Positions 51,653 to 60,890 of a stretch of 64,000 nucleotides of DNA are shown one piece after another. The notes under the pieces are model-generated. The model did not search any database. It saw nothing but the letters and a program-made list of their open reading frames with translations, and was not told the DNA's origin. The stretch's first letter is position 1. Each line of letters begins with the position of its first letter. The translations under genes and the position numbers were made by a program. The stretch is from contig NZ_CABHWW010000007.1 in the NCBI RefSeq assembly GCF_902170305.1, forward strand, positions 248,001 to 312,000, in the 5' to 3' direction. Source of the stretch: Yersinia alsatica. Its GTDB lineage: Bacteria; Pseudomonadota; Gammaproteobacteria; Enterobacterales; Enterobacteriaceae.

Positions 51653-52327
51653 TTATCGTAACTGTAATGCAGGCAACAGCTTACGATAGTCATTGATTGC
51701 AGGATGGCTATGAAATGCTTTATCAGCACAGCTGGAGTCTGGGTTTTCTATCCCCAGACAATAGCGGATACCAAAGGTGCGCGCGGCATCCAGAATCTTC
51801 TCACTGTCATCGACAAATAAGGTTCTGGCAGGATTCAGCCCGGTATGCTGCGTGACAGCTTGCCACAGTCGTTGATCTTCCTTCGGATAACCAAATGTAT
51901 GGGTGGAAAGTAATAAATCAAGGTGCTGGTCGAGGGCCGTATGCTCAATTTTTACCGCCAGGCTATGTGGGTGGGCATTAGTGAGCAAAATTGTTTGCAG
52001 GCCACGTTCGCGCAAACTGGCTAAAAATGGTTTGGTATCCTGACGCAAGCGAACCCGGCTACCTGCTTGGGTGGTCATGGCATAAATATCCAAATCCAGC
52101 CGTTCACTCCAGTAATCGAAGCAATACCAATTTAAGGTATGTTGCACGGCGAGATATTCATCATGAATAATCTTATGTGCCTGATCCAGCGGGATCCCCC
52201 GATGTTGGCTAAGTGTTTCCGGCACCTGCTTTAACCAGAAATGGCTGTCGAACTCTAAATCCAGCAGAGTGCCATCCATATCCAGCAGCACGGTATCAAT
52301 TTCTTGCCAATTAAATTCAGGGGGCAT
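51653..52327 (-). CDS. yrfG: HAD-family GMP/IMP nucleotidase YrfG
   Basis: A 224-residue HAD-superfamily phosphatase. Motif I is VLLDMDGTLLDLEFDSHFW, motif II the Thr in TILLTNAHPHSLAVKIEH, and motif IV the Asp pair in TLFVDDSEKILDAARTFG. E. coli YrfG dephosphorylates GMP and IMP in vitro. It lies between igaA and hslR in the same direction and likely shares their transcript. Confidence 0.93.
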   Translation of the reverse strand: MPPEFNWQEIDTVLLDMDGTLLDLEFDSHFWLKQVPETLSQHRGIPLDQAHKIIHDEYLAVQHTLNWYCFDYWSERLDLDIYAMTTQAGSRVRLRQDTKPFLASLRERGLQTILLTNAHPHSLAVKIEHTALDQHLDLLLSTHTFGYPKEDQRLWQAVTQHTGLNPARTLFVDDSEKILDAARTFGIRYCLGIENPDSSCADKAFHSHPAINDYRKLLPALQLR

Positions 52328-52501
52328 AGCGACTCCACAATCACAATATTAAATAATGCTGATGACACAGAATGCGGGCAACAAATCAGCAGTGATACCT
52401 GATAAGCACCCATCTATCACGTTAGCCTAGCATAGCAAAGTTACAGTGCGCATACCCGAAGGTGTGGGCATGGTGTATGACTGGCAGAAAATGAAAGAGT
52501 G

Positions 52502-54649
52502 CTAACGCAGGAAAGGCGCAGGAGTGATGGTTTGGTTAAAGCAAGTATCATAATAGCGTTGAATATTATCCATACGGCTACGATTTTTCAGTATGCGCTG
52601 AATTAACAATGTGGTGTTCACCACTAAACAGACAATCAGTACCAACAGCAATAAGCTGGTACCCAGATAACGGCCAAGGGTGACGATATCGGGCTCACTG
52701 TGTAACGCGATGTGGCGCGTGCCGTTAGCATCGGTGGTGATATTGGTGATGATGCCCTCGGCTTTAAAGGGGGTATTGAGCAGCAGGCCAGAGAGTCGCT
52801 GTAATTCTCGCCATTGCTCCAGAGCACTGTAATCAAACAGTGGAACCGCAGGCACAGGGTGGTTTACAAGCTGTTTGCCTTCGTCGCTGGTTATCAAAAA
52901 ACCACCTGGTGGCGGGCTGTTTAATGCTTCAGTCGCCAAATGCGTTTCACGGTAAACAAATGAAGCGGTTGCCGTTTTTACCAGATTTTCCAGCGTATCA
53001 GCACTCACTGGGCGTAGCAGTACATTCATGCCTTTCAATGTGCCAGATTGTGCCCGTTTGACCAGCCCAGACCAATTCTTGGCATTCCCCAGATTAACCA
53101 GCGCATTTTTTAGCCGGACGCAGTCACTATCACCACCGCATAAATCTTGTGTTTTCAGCACGATATCGGCGAAATTATCCAACAGAATCATCCCGGATTT
53201 CTCAATGGCGGTCGCCAGTTGTGGGTTGACGTTGGTATCAGTACCTTGTGGATGCAACTGCTGATTGACGGTAGCAACCAGTGCCGCGGCCTTTTCAATG
53301 GTTTCTGACTCAGGTTGCGGCAGCGGGGCAGCATTGTTCCAATAGATACCGGAACAATCAAAAGGTGTAAAAACAAAACTGTGCGGGTTTTGGCTATTCG
53401 GCGGGACATAACACATACCGGTGCCTTGCGCTTTCAGCATATCCCCAATGCGTAATGGCATTTTTTCCAAAGCTTCAACACTGGTGACCTGTTGGCTTTG
53501 CGCTCCTTGTAGCCACGCGACACTTAATTTCAGTGGCAGGCCAAGTGGCACATAAATCAGTAATAGCGCCATCACCAGCAGCGAGCCAGCAATGAGCGTC
53601 AGGTTTTTGCCCCAACGCTGCAATGGGAAATGCTTCATTTCGTCATGCAGCGACAGGAACGGCCCCTGACGGACCACCTGACGATTGAGGTAGATATCAA
53701 TATTGGTTTTTTTGCCCAGGTCATGAGCAAAGTAGGGCCCCCAATGGGCAGGATAAATGAGGTCGACAATCCCGAGCGAGATATTGTTCATCTGACTCTG
53801 ATTCGACTCCCCGAATAATCCCCAGCGCTTTGGTGTGCCGCTTAAACAGTGGACTTCGCGCAAATCTTTTTCAGACAGCGGGCGGAACATATTCCAGCAG
53901 GCCCAACCCGTTAACGTGGCCGCCACAATGATTAGCCAAGGGAGCGTGACCGCCGGGCCAGTCAGGGCGAAAAAGAGTAATAACAGCGCCAAACAGATTG
54001 CGCTGGCCTCTTTTAAACCATTCGAACCATGCAAAGCATACTCTTCCGGTGTTTCTTTTCGGATATTCAGCAGTTCGATGTGTTCGCTATCTGCTTTGCG
54101 AATTGACGCATTTTGTACGACAGAAGGCAAAATAGGCTGGTAGACATTCTCAGACTGGTGATTTTTAAGGGTATGCCCGTTAAGGGAGATAACTAGCGGG
54201 ATAGTCTGAGTTTGGATAAGTTCTACATCATTATCCTGAGTAATATATTGTTCCCATGACGCGGGGAGGTGGACTTCAATGGAGTCCAGATAATAGCGCC
54301 ATTTATTGGGTTCATCACTGGCTACGCCGTAGCGGGTTATGGCACGAGTCACCGAGTAAACGTTGTCGCTTTGTGGCGTCAGAATGAGCTTTGTTGGTGT
54401 AAACGAGCTGTTTGTCAGCGTGCGGCTATCAAAATTAGACTGAGGTTTGAACCCAAGTTTGTCTTGCTGATTTAGCAGGTAATTTTCAATATTAACCCGC
54501 TCTTCTGGGGTTAGCTTGCGGTGAGTAGGTTTTGCGAACAGCAGAGTTGCGGTTACGGGAGCAGTGCGGCGGAATCGGAACCACCACAGCAAGCCTACTG
54601 CGATCAGACTGGTCAACAGTAAGGCCAATATTAAGACTATTGTGCTCAT
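52502..54649 (-). CDS. igaA: Rcs attenuator IgaA (YrfF)
   Basis: A 715-residue inner-membrane protein (E. coli 711). The N-terminal membrane helix (IVLILALLLTSLIAVGLLWW) is followed by a cytoplasmic domain, two helices near residues 218-255 (EASAICLALLLLFFALTGPA), another near 355-375, a large periplasmic domain with four Cys (CYVP, CSGIYW, CGGDSDC), and a last helix near the C-terminus. IgaA restrains the RcsCDB envelope stress pathway by contacting RcsD and is often essential when Rcs is intact. It is the first gene of the igaA-yrfG-hslR-hslO group. Confidence 0.95.
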   Translation of the reverse strand: MSTIVLILALLLTSLIAVGLLWWFRFRRTAPVTATLLFAKPTHRKLTPEERVNIENYLLNQQDKLGFKPQSNFDSRTLTNSSFTPTKLILTPQSDNVYSVTRAITRYGVASDEPNKWRYYLDSIEVHLPASWEQYITQDNDVELIQTQTIPLVISLNGHTLKNHQSENVYQPILPSVVQNASIRKADSEHIELLNIRKETPEEYALHGSNGLKEASAICLALLLLFFALTGPAVTLPWLIIVAATLTGWACWNMFRPLSEKDLREVHCLSGTPKRWGLFGESNQSQMNNISLGIVDLIYPAHWGPYFAHDLGKKTNIDIYLNRQVVRQGPFLSLHDEMKHFPLQRWGKNLTLIAGSLLVMALLLIYVPLGLPLKLSVAWLQGAQSQQVTSVEALEKMPLRIGDMLKAQGTGMCYVPPNSQNPHSFVFTPFDCSGIYWNNAAPLPQPESETIEKAAALVATVNQQLHPQGTDTNVNPQLATAIEKSGMILLDNFADIVLKTQDLCGGDSDCVRLKNALVNLGNAKNWSGLVKRAQSGTLKGMNVLLRPVSADTLENLVKTATASFVYRETHLATEALNSPPPGGFLITSDEGKQLVNHPVPAVPLFDYSALEQWRELQRLSGLLLNTPFKAEGIITNITTDANGTRHIALHSEPDIVTLGRYLGTSLLLLVLIVCLVVNTTLLIQRILKNRSRMDNIQRYYDTCFNQTITPAPFLR

Positions 54650-55154
54650 CCCATCCCCATCCGAGCGCCCCTGACTTACGTCAACTCTATGAAAGAATGC
54701 ATCATTTTATGCATAAACACAGTACAGAGGCATATAGCAGAGTTATTGAGTGAATTAGCCTGTCGCCGCTATTATTCATCACATAACCTAATACAAGTGC
54801 TCTTAAACTGCCCGTAGACCGATAAGGATAGCAAGGCTAAAACATCGGTAATATCAGCATAATCCTATTTTCAAACACAACTTTTAACGTGCATTGAGCT
54901 GGGATGGAGTGAAAATTAACCGGTTGAATCTTGACTAAACTCGCCGCCATGTTAAAAACAGGTAAATTATATCTAACTGACATTGCGATAAAGGTTCTCA
55001 TTAACGCACAATGTGATCAAGTTCTAATAAATTCCAGTATAAAGTTTCGGGTTAATACACACAGGTAAAAAATGGCTTATTAAGTGACCATAATATGAGC
55101 CTGATTATCCTGATGTGCGTCCGGTAGGCGGTGAGTTTTTAATTTGGGGCTATC
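54650..55154. other. Intergenic region between igaA and nudE
   Basis: About 505 bp of AT-rich sequence holding the divergent igaA and nudE promoters. I saw no convincing coding frame, RNA gene, or repeat in it. Confidence 0.6.
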
Positions 55155-55712
55155 ATGAAACACCTGCAAAAACCTAAAATACTTAAAATAGATACGGTTG
55201 CCCACTCCCGTTTATTTACTGTCGAAGCGGTGGATCTGGAGTTCAGCAATGGCGTGCGGCGAGTTTATGAGCGCATGCGGCCATCGAATCGCGAAGCCGT
55301 CATGATTGTGCCGATAATCGGCAATGACTTGTTGCTCATCCGTGAATATGCCGTTGGCATCGAAGAGTATGAGTTGGGCTTCCCTAAAGGGCTGATTGAC
55401 CCCGGTGAAGGTGTGTTAGAAGCGGCAAATCGTGAATTGATGGAAGAAGTTGGCTTTGGTGCTGAGCGTTTTGATTATCTCAGGAAGTTGACAATGGCAC
55501 CGTCCTATTTTTCCAGCAAGATGAATATTGTTATCGCGCAGAACCTCTATCCACAAAGCCTGGAGGGTGATGAACCCGAGCCGTTGCCACAAGTGCGCTG
55601 GCCTATTGCGAATATGATGGCCTTGCTTGATGAGCCCGGTTTTAGTGAGGCTCGTAATGTCAGTGCGCTGTTTCTGGCACAGGCATTTTTTAATGAAACA
55701 GGCATCACTTGA
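55155..55712 (+). CDS. nudE: ADP compounds hydrolase NudE
   Basis: A 185-residue Nudix hydrolase (E. coli 186). The Nudix box is complete, G-x5-E-x7-REL-x-EE-x-G, in the segment LIDPGEGVLEAANRELMEE followed by VGF. E. coli NudE hydrolyses NADH, ADP-ribose and Ap3A, and has been shown in E. coli relatives to act on decay products of nucleotides. The gene is divergent from igaA and convergent with mrcA, with a bidirectional terminator between. Confidence 0.94.
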   Translation: MKHLQKPKILKIDTVAHSRLFTVEAVDLEFSNGVRRVYERMRPSNREAVMIVPIIGNDLLLIREYAVGIEEYELGFPKGLIDPGEGVLEAANRELMEEVGFGAERFDYLRKLTMAPSYFSSKMNIVIAQNLYPQSLEGDEPEPLPQVRWPIANMMALLDEPGFSEARNVSALFLAQAFFNETGIT

Positions 55713-55731
55713 TATTGAGCTGGCCCATATA

Positions 55732-55768
55732 AAAAAGCCGGGAGAATTTTATTATCTCCCGGCTTTTT
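55732..55768. terminator. Bidirectional terminator between nudE and mrcA
   Basis: AAAAAGCCGGGAGA (55732-55745) and TCTCCCGGCTTTTT (55755-55768) form a perfect 14-bp stem with A and T flanks on both sides. Confidence 0.95.
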
Positions 55769-55818
55769 ATTTTGCTGCTAGTGACGATTAAGCCATTAGC
55801 AGCCACTCAACATTATTA

Positions 55819-58374
55819 TCAGAACAGTTCGTGCGTCTGGCCGTTATCCATGAGGGTGGTTCCGGCCTCATGGACTGAATACTCGGTGGGCTGTGTCCCC
55901 TCGATAAAGTATTCAGAACGACTGCCAGGCCCGCCAGTGGAGAGTTTGCCGGTCTGTTTATCAATCACGACACTGACAATCCCTGGTGGTGGCGGAACTT
56001 GTTTTTCCGGCAACCCTTCCAGAGCCACTTTCATAAAGTCATCCCATGCTGGCTGGGCAGTCTTCGCACCCCCCTCAGCACCAGAAATCTGATCTGATAT
56101 TGCCCCTGATGCGGTGCTGCGTCCTAAGTCACGGCGATGATCATCAAAGCCAATCCAGACTGACGTCACGGTATCCGGGCCATAGCCAGAGAACCAGGCA
56201 TCTTTCGAATTGTTGGTGGTACCGGTTTTACCGCCGATATCTTTGCGTTTCAAATCGCGCCCTGCGCGCCAGCCTGTTCCCATCCAACCCGGTTCCCCGA
56301 AGATATTAGAGTTCAATGCATCGCGCATCAGGAATGCCAGCGGGGTGCTGACCACGTGTGGCGCATATTGCCCATCACTATTCATCTTCGCTTGCGCTGG
56401 CGTGACTTGTTCCAGCTCTGGCATTGGGACGTTACTGGCATTATTGGTCTGCGAAGTTGCAACGTTCTCCGTATTATCGTCGGACAACACGACAGAACGC
56501 TGGGTATCACCGTAAATGACCGGTAAGTTACACTCTTCACAGACAATCTTCGGCTTCTCTTCAAACAGCACATTGCCGACATCATCTGTGATTTTGGTAA
56601 TGAAATACGGGTCAACCAAATAGCCGCCGTTTGCCAGTACCGCATAACCACGAACCAGCTGCAATGGGGTGAATGAAGCAGAACCCAATGCCAGTGATTC
56701 CGAATGCACAATATTTTGTGCCGGGAAACCAAAGCGTTGCAGGTACTCAGCGGCGTAATCCACACCCATAGCACGCATGGCTCGCACCATAACCACGTTC
56801 TTCGATTGACCTAAACCTTGGCGTAAACGAATCGGGCCGTCATAAGTTGGTGGTGAGTTCTTTGGCCGCCAGTCTGTGCCCGCACCCGCATCCCAACGAG
56901 TGATTGGTAGGTCGTTGAGGATAGTTGCCAACGTCAGGCCTTTATCCATCGCCGCGGTATACAGGAATGGTTTGATATTCGAACCGACCTGACGCAATGC
57001 TTGTGTTGCACGGTTAAATTTACTTTGGTTAAAGTCAAAACCGCCAACCAGCGCTTTAATTGCACCATTGTTGGGATCGATAGAAACCAAGGCCGAGTTG
57101 ACGTCTGGCACTTGCGCCAACCACCAACTGTCATCCACTTTTCGCACCCAAATCTGCTGACCCGGCTGAACCACATCCGTGACTTTCTTCGGTGTCGGCC
57201 CTTGAGCATTATCCGATTTAAATGGACGCGCCCAACGCATCCCGGCCATTGGTAGCGCTACGCTACTGCCATCCGCCAAGATAGCCGTGGCTTGGTCGGG
57301 AGTCGCTGCGGTGACTACCGCAGGTAACAGCGGGCCATAGACCGGCAATGTTTTAAGCGAATCAATAATTTGCTCGTTGCTCCAGGCATTCTCACCCACT
57401 TTCCATAACACATTGGATGGGCCGCGATAGCCGTGGCGCATGTCATAAGCCAGCACATTGGCGCGTAAGGAATCAACGGCCGCTAACTGGAGCTTTCTGG
57501 TGATTGTGGTATAGACCTGATAACCGTCGGTATAGGCATTTTCACCGTAACGCTTAATCATCTCCTGACGCACCATTTCAGACAGATACGGCGCGGAGAA
57601 GGCAATTTGCGGGGCATGGTAGTTGGCGACCAGTTCTTCACTGCGGGCCTGATCATATTGGGCCCGAGTGATATATTTTTCATCCAGCATGCGCGACAGC
57701 ACGACATTACGACGCGCAACCGCCCGGTCGTGTGAATAGAGCGGATTGAATGTCGACGGTGCTTTTGGCAACCCGGCAATCATCGCCATCTGGCTGAGCG
57801 TCAATTCGTTAACATCTTTACCGAAATAAACCTGTGCCGCAGCACCAACACCATAGGCGCGATAACCCAGATAAATCTTGTTCAGATACAGCTCAAGAAT
57901 TTCATCTTTAGTGAGTAATTGTTCAATGCGAATAGCCAGGAAAGCTTCCTTGATTTTACGCATCAAGGTCCGTTCCGGGCTTAAGAAAAAGTTTCGAGCC
58001 AATTGCTGGGTGATGGTACTGGCCCCTTGAGAGGCACGCCCAGAAACCATGGCAATAGAGGCCGCACGTAGGATACCCACAGGGTCCACACCGTGATGCT
58101 CATAGAATCGGCTATCTTCTGTAGCAATAAATGCATGCACCATTTCTGGTGGGATTTGTTTCAATGTCAACGGGATACGGCGTTTTTCACCGTATTGGGC
58201 GATCAATTCGCCTTCGGCGCTATACACCAACATAGGTGTTTGCAGCCGGACATCTTTCAGCGTGGCAACATCGGGTAGCTGAGGCTCAATATATTTGTAC
58301 AGACCAAATATCGAGGCTGCTCCCAGTAAAATGCAACACACCGCAAGGATTAAAAGATACTTTACGAACTTCAC
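55819..58374 (-). CDS. mrcA: Penicillin-binding protein 1A
   Basis: An 851-residue bifunctional peptidoglycan synthase. A single N-terminal membrane helix (KFVKYLLILAVCCILLGAAS) anchors it; the glycosyltransferase domain has the catalytic Glu in IATEDSRFYEHHGVDPVG and the GASTITQQLARNFFL motif. The transpeptidase domain has the acyl-Ser in QVGSNIKPFLYTAAM and the KTGT box in IGGKTGTTNNSKDAW. I start at the GTG at 58374, since VKFVKYLL aligns with E. coli PBP1A; the frame opens with TTG at 58398. The hof genes are divergent, as in E. coli. Confidence 0.95.
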   Translation of the reverse strand: MKFVKYLLILAVCCILLGAASIFGLYKYIEPQLPDVATLKDVRLQTPMLVYSAEGELIAQYGEKRRIPLTLKQIPPEMVHAFIATEDSRFYEHHGVDPVGILRAASIAMVSGRASQGASTITQQLARNFFLSPERTLMRKIKEAFLAIRIEQLLTKDEILELYLNKIYLGYRAYGVGAAAQVYFGKDVNELTLSQMAMIAGLPKAPSTFNPLYSHDRAVARRNVVLSRMLDEKYITRAQYDQARSEELVANYHAPQIAFSAPYLSEMVRQEMIKRYGENAYTDGYQVYTTITRKLQLAAVDSLRANVLAYDMRHGYRGPSNVLWKVGENAWSNEQIIDSLKTLPVYGPLLPAVVTAATPDQATAILADGSSVALPMAGMRWARPFKSDNAQGPTPKKVTDVVQPGQQIWVRKVDDSWWLAQVPDVNSALVSIDPNNGAIKALVGGFDFNQSKFNRATQALRQVGSNIKPFLYTAAMDKGLTLATILNDLPITRWDAGAGTDWRPKNSPPTYDGPIRLRQGLGQSKNVVMVRAMRAMGVDYAAEYLQRFGFPAQNIVHSESLALGSASFTPLQLVRGYAVLANGGYLVDPYFITKITDDVGNVLFEEKPKIVCEECNLPVIYGDTQRSVVLSDDNTENVATSQTNNASNVPMPELEQVTPAQAKMNSDGQYAPHVVSTPLAFLMRDALNSNIFGEPGWMGTGWRAGRDLKRKDIGGKTGTTNNSKDAWFSGYGPDTVTSVWIGFDDHRRDLGRSTASGAISDQISGAEGGAKTAQPAWDDFMKVALEGLPEKQVPPPPGIVSVVIDKQTGKLSTGGPGSRSEYFIEGTQPTEYSVHEAGTTLMDNGQTHELF

Positions 58375-58493
58375 CTGAGATTTCCCATTCAATGTCAATT
58401 GGGCAGTTTATAAACAACCGCGCCGTAGTATAAAGGCAAGCCCGGAACATGGATACGTTCTTTTATTCTCTCTCGACACGGAGGTCGACAAAG

Positions 58494-59378
58494 GTGTACT
58501 CACAATATTGGCAGGTTGGGCTAGATATTCAAATGGAGGCTATACGCGCACTGGCTGTTGTCAGACGCCGCTATGGCTGGCAACTGCGCTATTGGTGGTC
58601 GCAAAACTTACCTTCTGGCGTTTTGCGTGAAGGTATTTTACAACAGCCAGACGTGGTTAGCGACAAACTCAAATTATTACGTAAACAATTACCGCGACAT
58701 ATTTCATTACGTATTGCATTGCCCGCACAGCGCATATTGCAACAATCACTTCCTGCCCCGGATCGACGGCTGCGTGAACCTGAGCGAGAGGGGTATATTA
58801 ATGCGGCGGCAAGTCGATTATTTCCAGTGAATAGTCAGGAACTGGCTCTGGACTATCGGGCCGGAGCCACACCTAATGGTGACTTATTAATCACTGCCGC
58901 TCGGCGATCAGAAATCCAGCAATGGCAAACATGTTTACATCGCGCCAATTTACCATCACACATCATTGATATCACACCTTGTGCCTTGCGCTATATGGCT
59001 ACAGCCGCAGGTTTATCAGGGCAATATTGCTTAGTTTATCGCCTGGCAAATGAGTGGTTGTGGGTTACATCCAGTGATATGCCGTTTGACTTTGGTGTGG
59101 TGGCTATTGATTCGGATGAATATGGAGTAGGAGGGGATCAGTCTAAGGACAGTGATCCATTAACTGCCTTATTGGCACAACTTCATGCTCGTTATGCCCA
59201 ACAAAGCAGCGCGCTTGCGACTATTTATTACAGCAGCACGATAGATGAACCGCCACCTGAAAATACCATCGGCTGGTCGCCCTTTACTGCATTTACCCAG
59301 TATCAACCTCCGCTACCTCCCTTACCCGCGGCATTTACTCTGGCTGGAGGGCTGGCATTACGCCCGGCAGACTACTGA
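58494..59378 (+). CDS. hofM: HofM, PilM-like competence/pilus assembly protein
   Basis: A 294-residue PilM-like protein of the actin/ribonuclease H-like ATPase fold, cytoplasmic partner of a type IV pilus or DNA-uptake machine. Similarity to E. coli HofM is low but visible (YWQVGLDIQ near the start; REPEREGYINAAASRLFPVN; FTLAGGLALRPADY at the end). The frame begins with ATG at 58449, but a GGAGG at 58480-58484 is well placed for the GTG at 58494, and that start aligns with E. coli. Its stop overlaps the hofN start (TGATG). Confidence 0.85.
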   Translation: MYSQYWQVGLDIQMEAIRALAVVRRRYGWQLRYWWSQNLPSGVLREGILQQPDVVSDKLKLLRKQLPRHISLRIALPAQRILQQSLPAPDRRLREPEREGYINAAASRLFPVNSQELALDYRAGATPNGDLLITAARRSEIQQWQTCLHRANLPSHIIDITPCALRYMATAAGLSGQYCLVYRLANEWLWVTSSDMPFDFGVVAIDSDEYGVGGDQSKDSDPLTALLAQLHARYAQQSSALATIYYSSTIDEPPPENTIGWSPFTAFTQYQPPLPPLPAAFTLAGGLALRPADY

Positions 59379-59929
59379 TGTATCAGGTGAATTTTTCATT
59401 ATGGCGTGCCGGGCACCAGTTAAGGCGTTATCGATTTTGGCGTAATACGGGGTTGTGCCAATGTGCTCTCCTGGCCCTTATGGTGGGAGGGTTATTAATG
59501 CAATCCCATACAGTAAAAATTAGTCAGCAGGGCAATCTGGCTGGGCTTTTGCAGCAGCAAGCCGCATTAAATCAGCACCATAAAGAGGTGCAGCAAACTA
59601 TGGCCCGGTTACAGCACGCAGAGCGGCGCTTACAGCTTTACCGACAAGTGCATCAGCCCGCGCAACGATATTCAACACTATTGCAGCAGTTATCACAGCA
59701 AATACCGGATAGCTGCTGGTTAGTCAGTGTCATACCACAAGGCGATAAGCTGGTTTTTGAGGCGATCAGCCAAGACTATGCCGCCATTAATACCTTTTTG
59801 GTGAAGTTAGCTCGCTTGCCGTTGTTGGCAAATGTGCATTTACACCGGATTACTCAGCAGGATGACGGTAATTTCCGCTTTGTGGCACAAGCTGACTGGC
59901 AGGGTGGGGACAATAATAATGATGAATAA
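59378..59929 (+). CDS. hofN: HofN, PilN-like inner-membrane protein
   Basis: A 183-residue bitopic protein. A short basic cytoplasmic N-terminus (FSLWRAGHQLRRYRFWRNTG) is followed by a membrane helix (LCQCALLALMVGGLLM, about residues 26-41), a Gln-rich coiled coil (residues 48-88) and a small periplasmic domain. This is the PilN arrangement. It starts within the hofM stop codon, and its end overlaps hofO, indicating one coupled operon. Confidence 0.85.
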   Translation: MYQVNFSLWRAGHQLRRYRFWRNTGLCQCALLALMVGGLLMQSHTVKISQQGNLAGLLQQQAALNQHHKEVQQTMARLQHAERRLQLYRQVHQPAQRYSTLLQQLSQQIPDSCWLVSVIPQGDKLVFEAISQDYAAINTFLVKLARLPLLANVHLHRITQQDDGNFRFVAQADWQGGDNNNDE

Positions 59930-60479
59930 GCAACTCCAGCGCTGGATAGATAGACCGGGTTGGCAGCTTTGCTTATGCCAATGGGGGTTACTGTCGTTGC
60001 TCGGTGTGGTGGTTTATAGCGTGATTTTGCGGCCTGAATGGCAACAACAGCAGCTTACCGCCGGTGAAATTACTCAACATCAACAACAGATTGAACAACA
60101 GCAATCAGTATTGGCGCAGTTGCCATCCCTGTTCCTCTTACGCCAGAAAATAACAGCATTAAGCACCGCACAAGCATCACCGCAGCAACACTTCATAGCT
60201 CATTTAGTGGGTAAATGGATTGCGCCATATGGTGGGCTGGTTATTGGTTGGCAGCGGCAAGCTGAGCAAGGAGCCGAAGTGGTGGTGGATTCTGTTGGAT
60301 ATCAGCAGTGGCACGCCACCTTGCGCGTTAATTTTTATGGGCTGCTCCATCTATTGCGCCAGTTATCGTTAATATCCTCTCCGGTTCAGGTTCAACAAAT
60401 TGCAATTATGCGTGATAGCCATGTACTCACAGTGAAACTCAATCTAAAGGAGTATCTCGCAGGGAGTGAAAATGAGTAA
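59919..60479 (+). CDS. hofO: HofO, PilO-like inner-membrane protein
   Basis: A 186-residue protein with a membrane helix at about residues 19-38 (LCQWGLLSLLGVVVYSVILR), a Gln-rich coiled coil and a small periplasmic domain, the PilO layout. The open frame reaches back to 59832, but the ATG at 59919 (or 59922) has GGGTGGGGA upstream and starts just before the membrane helix. It overlaps the hofN end by 11 bases and the hofP start by 8. Confidence 0.82.
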   Translation: MMNKQLQRWIDRPGWQLCLCQWGLLSLLGVVVYSVILRPEWQQQQLTAGEITQHQQQIEQQQSVLAQLPSLFLLRQKITALSTAQASPQQHFIAHLVGKWIAPYGGLVIGWQRQAEQGAEVVVDSVGYQQWHATLRVNFYGLLHLLRQLSLISSPVQVQQIAIMRDSHVLTVKLNLKEYLAGSENE

Positions 60480-60846
60480 CTGCAAAGGAGGATGGCTCAC
60501 GGGGCCATTGCTGGTGGTCGTCACACAAGCTTCAATTGTGTGGGCGGAGCCATCATTGGTTGAAAATGGGCGCAATCCCTTTCAGCAAGTTACAGCGGAG
60601 TCTTGTGATGATGGTCGCAAAGAGCTGGTTAATTGGCAATTACAGGGCACGGTTCGCGGCACCGATTACTCTTCTGCTTGGGTGCAACCGCCAGATGGCA
60701 GTTGGCAAATGTTGAGGGTAGAGACCATGTTACTACCGCATTGGCGGGTTACTCACATAGGTCCGCGGCAGGTGAGTCTACAGTATGTCAATCCAGATAA
60801 GCCTTGCTCAGGCTTAGCTGACACCGTGGTGTTATCAATGCGGTGA
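60472..60846 (+). CDS. hofP: HofP, PilP-like protein
   Basis: A 124-residue exported protein with a hydrophobic N-terminal segment (TGPLLVVVTQASIVWA). The mature part begins with VENGRNPFQQ, a PilP-type feature, and includes LQGTVRGTDYSSAWVQPPDG. PilP proteins bridge PilN/PilO to the secretin, here HofQ. I use the ATG at 60472, which follows GGGAG; an in-frame GTG lies at 60466. Confidence 0.8.
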   Translation: MSNCKGGWLTGPLLVVVTQASIVWAEPSLVENGRNPFQQVTAESCDDGRKELVNWQLQGTVRGTDYSSAWVQPPDGSWQMLRVETMLLPHWRVTHIGPRQVSLQYVNPDKPCSGLADTVVLSMR

Positions 60847-60890
60847 GTTAACTGTTTCTCTAATAATCAGAATTAAAAGGAATTGGTCTG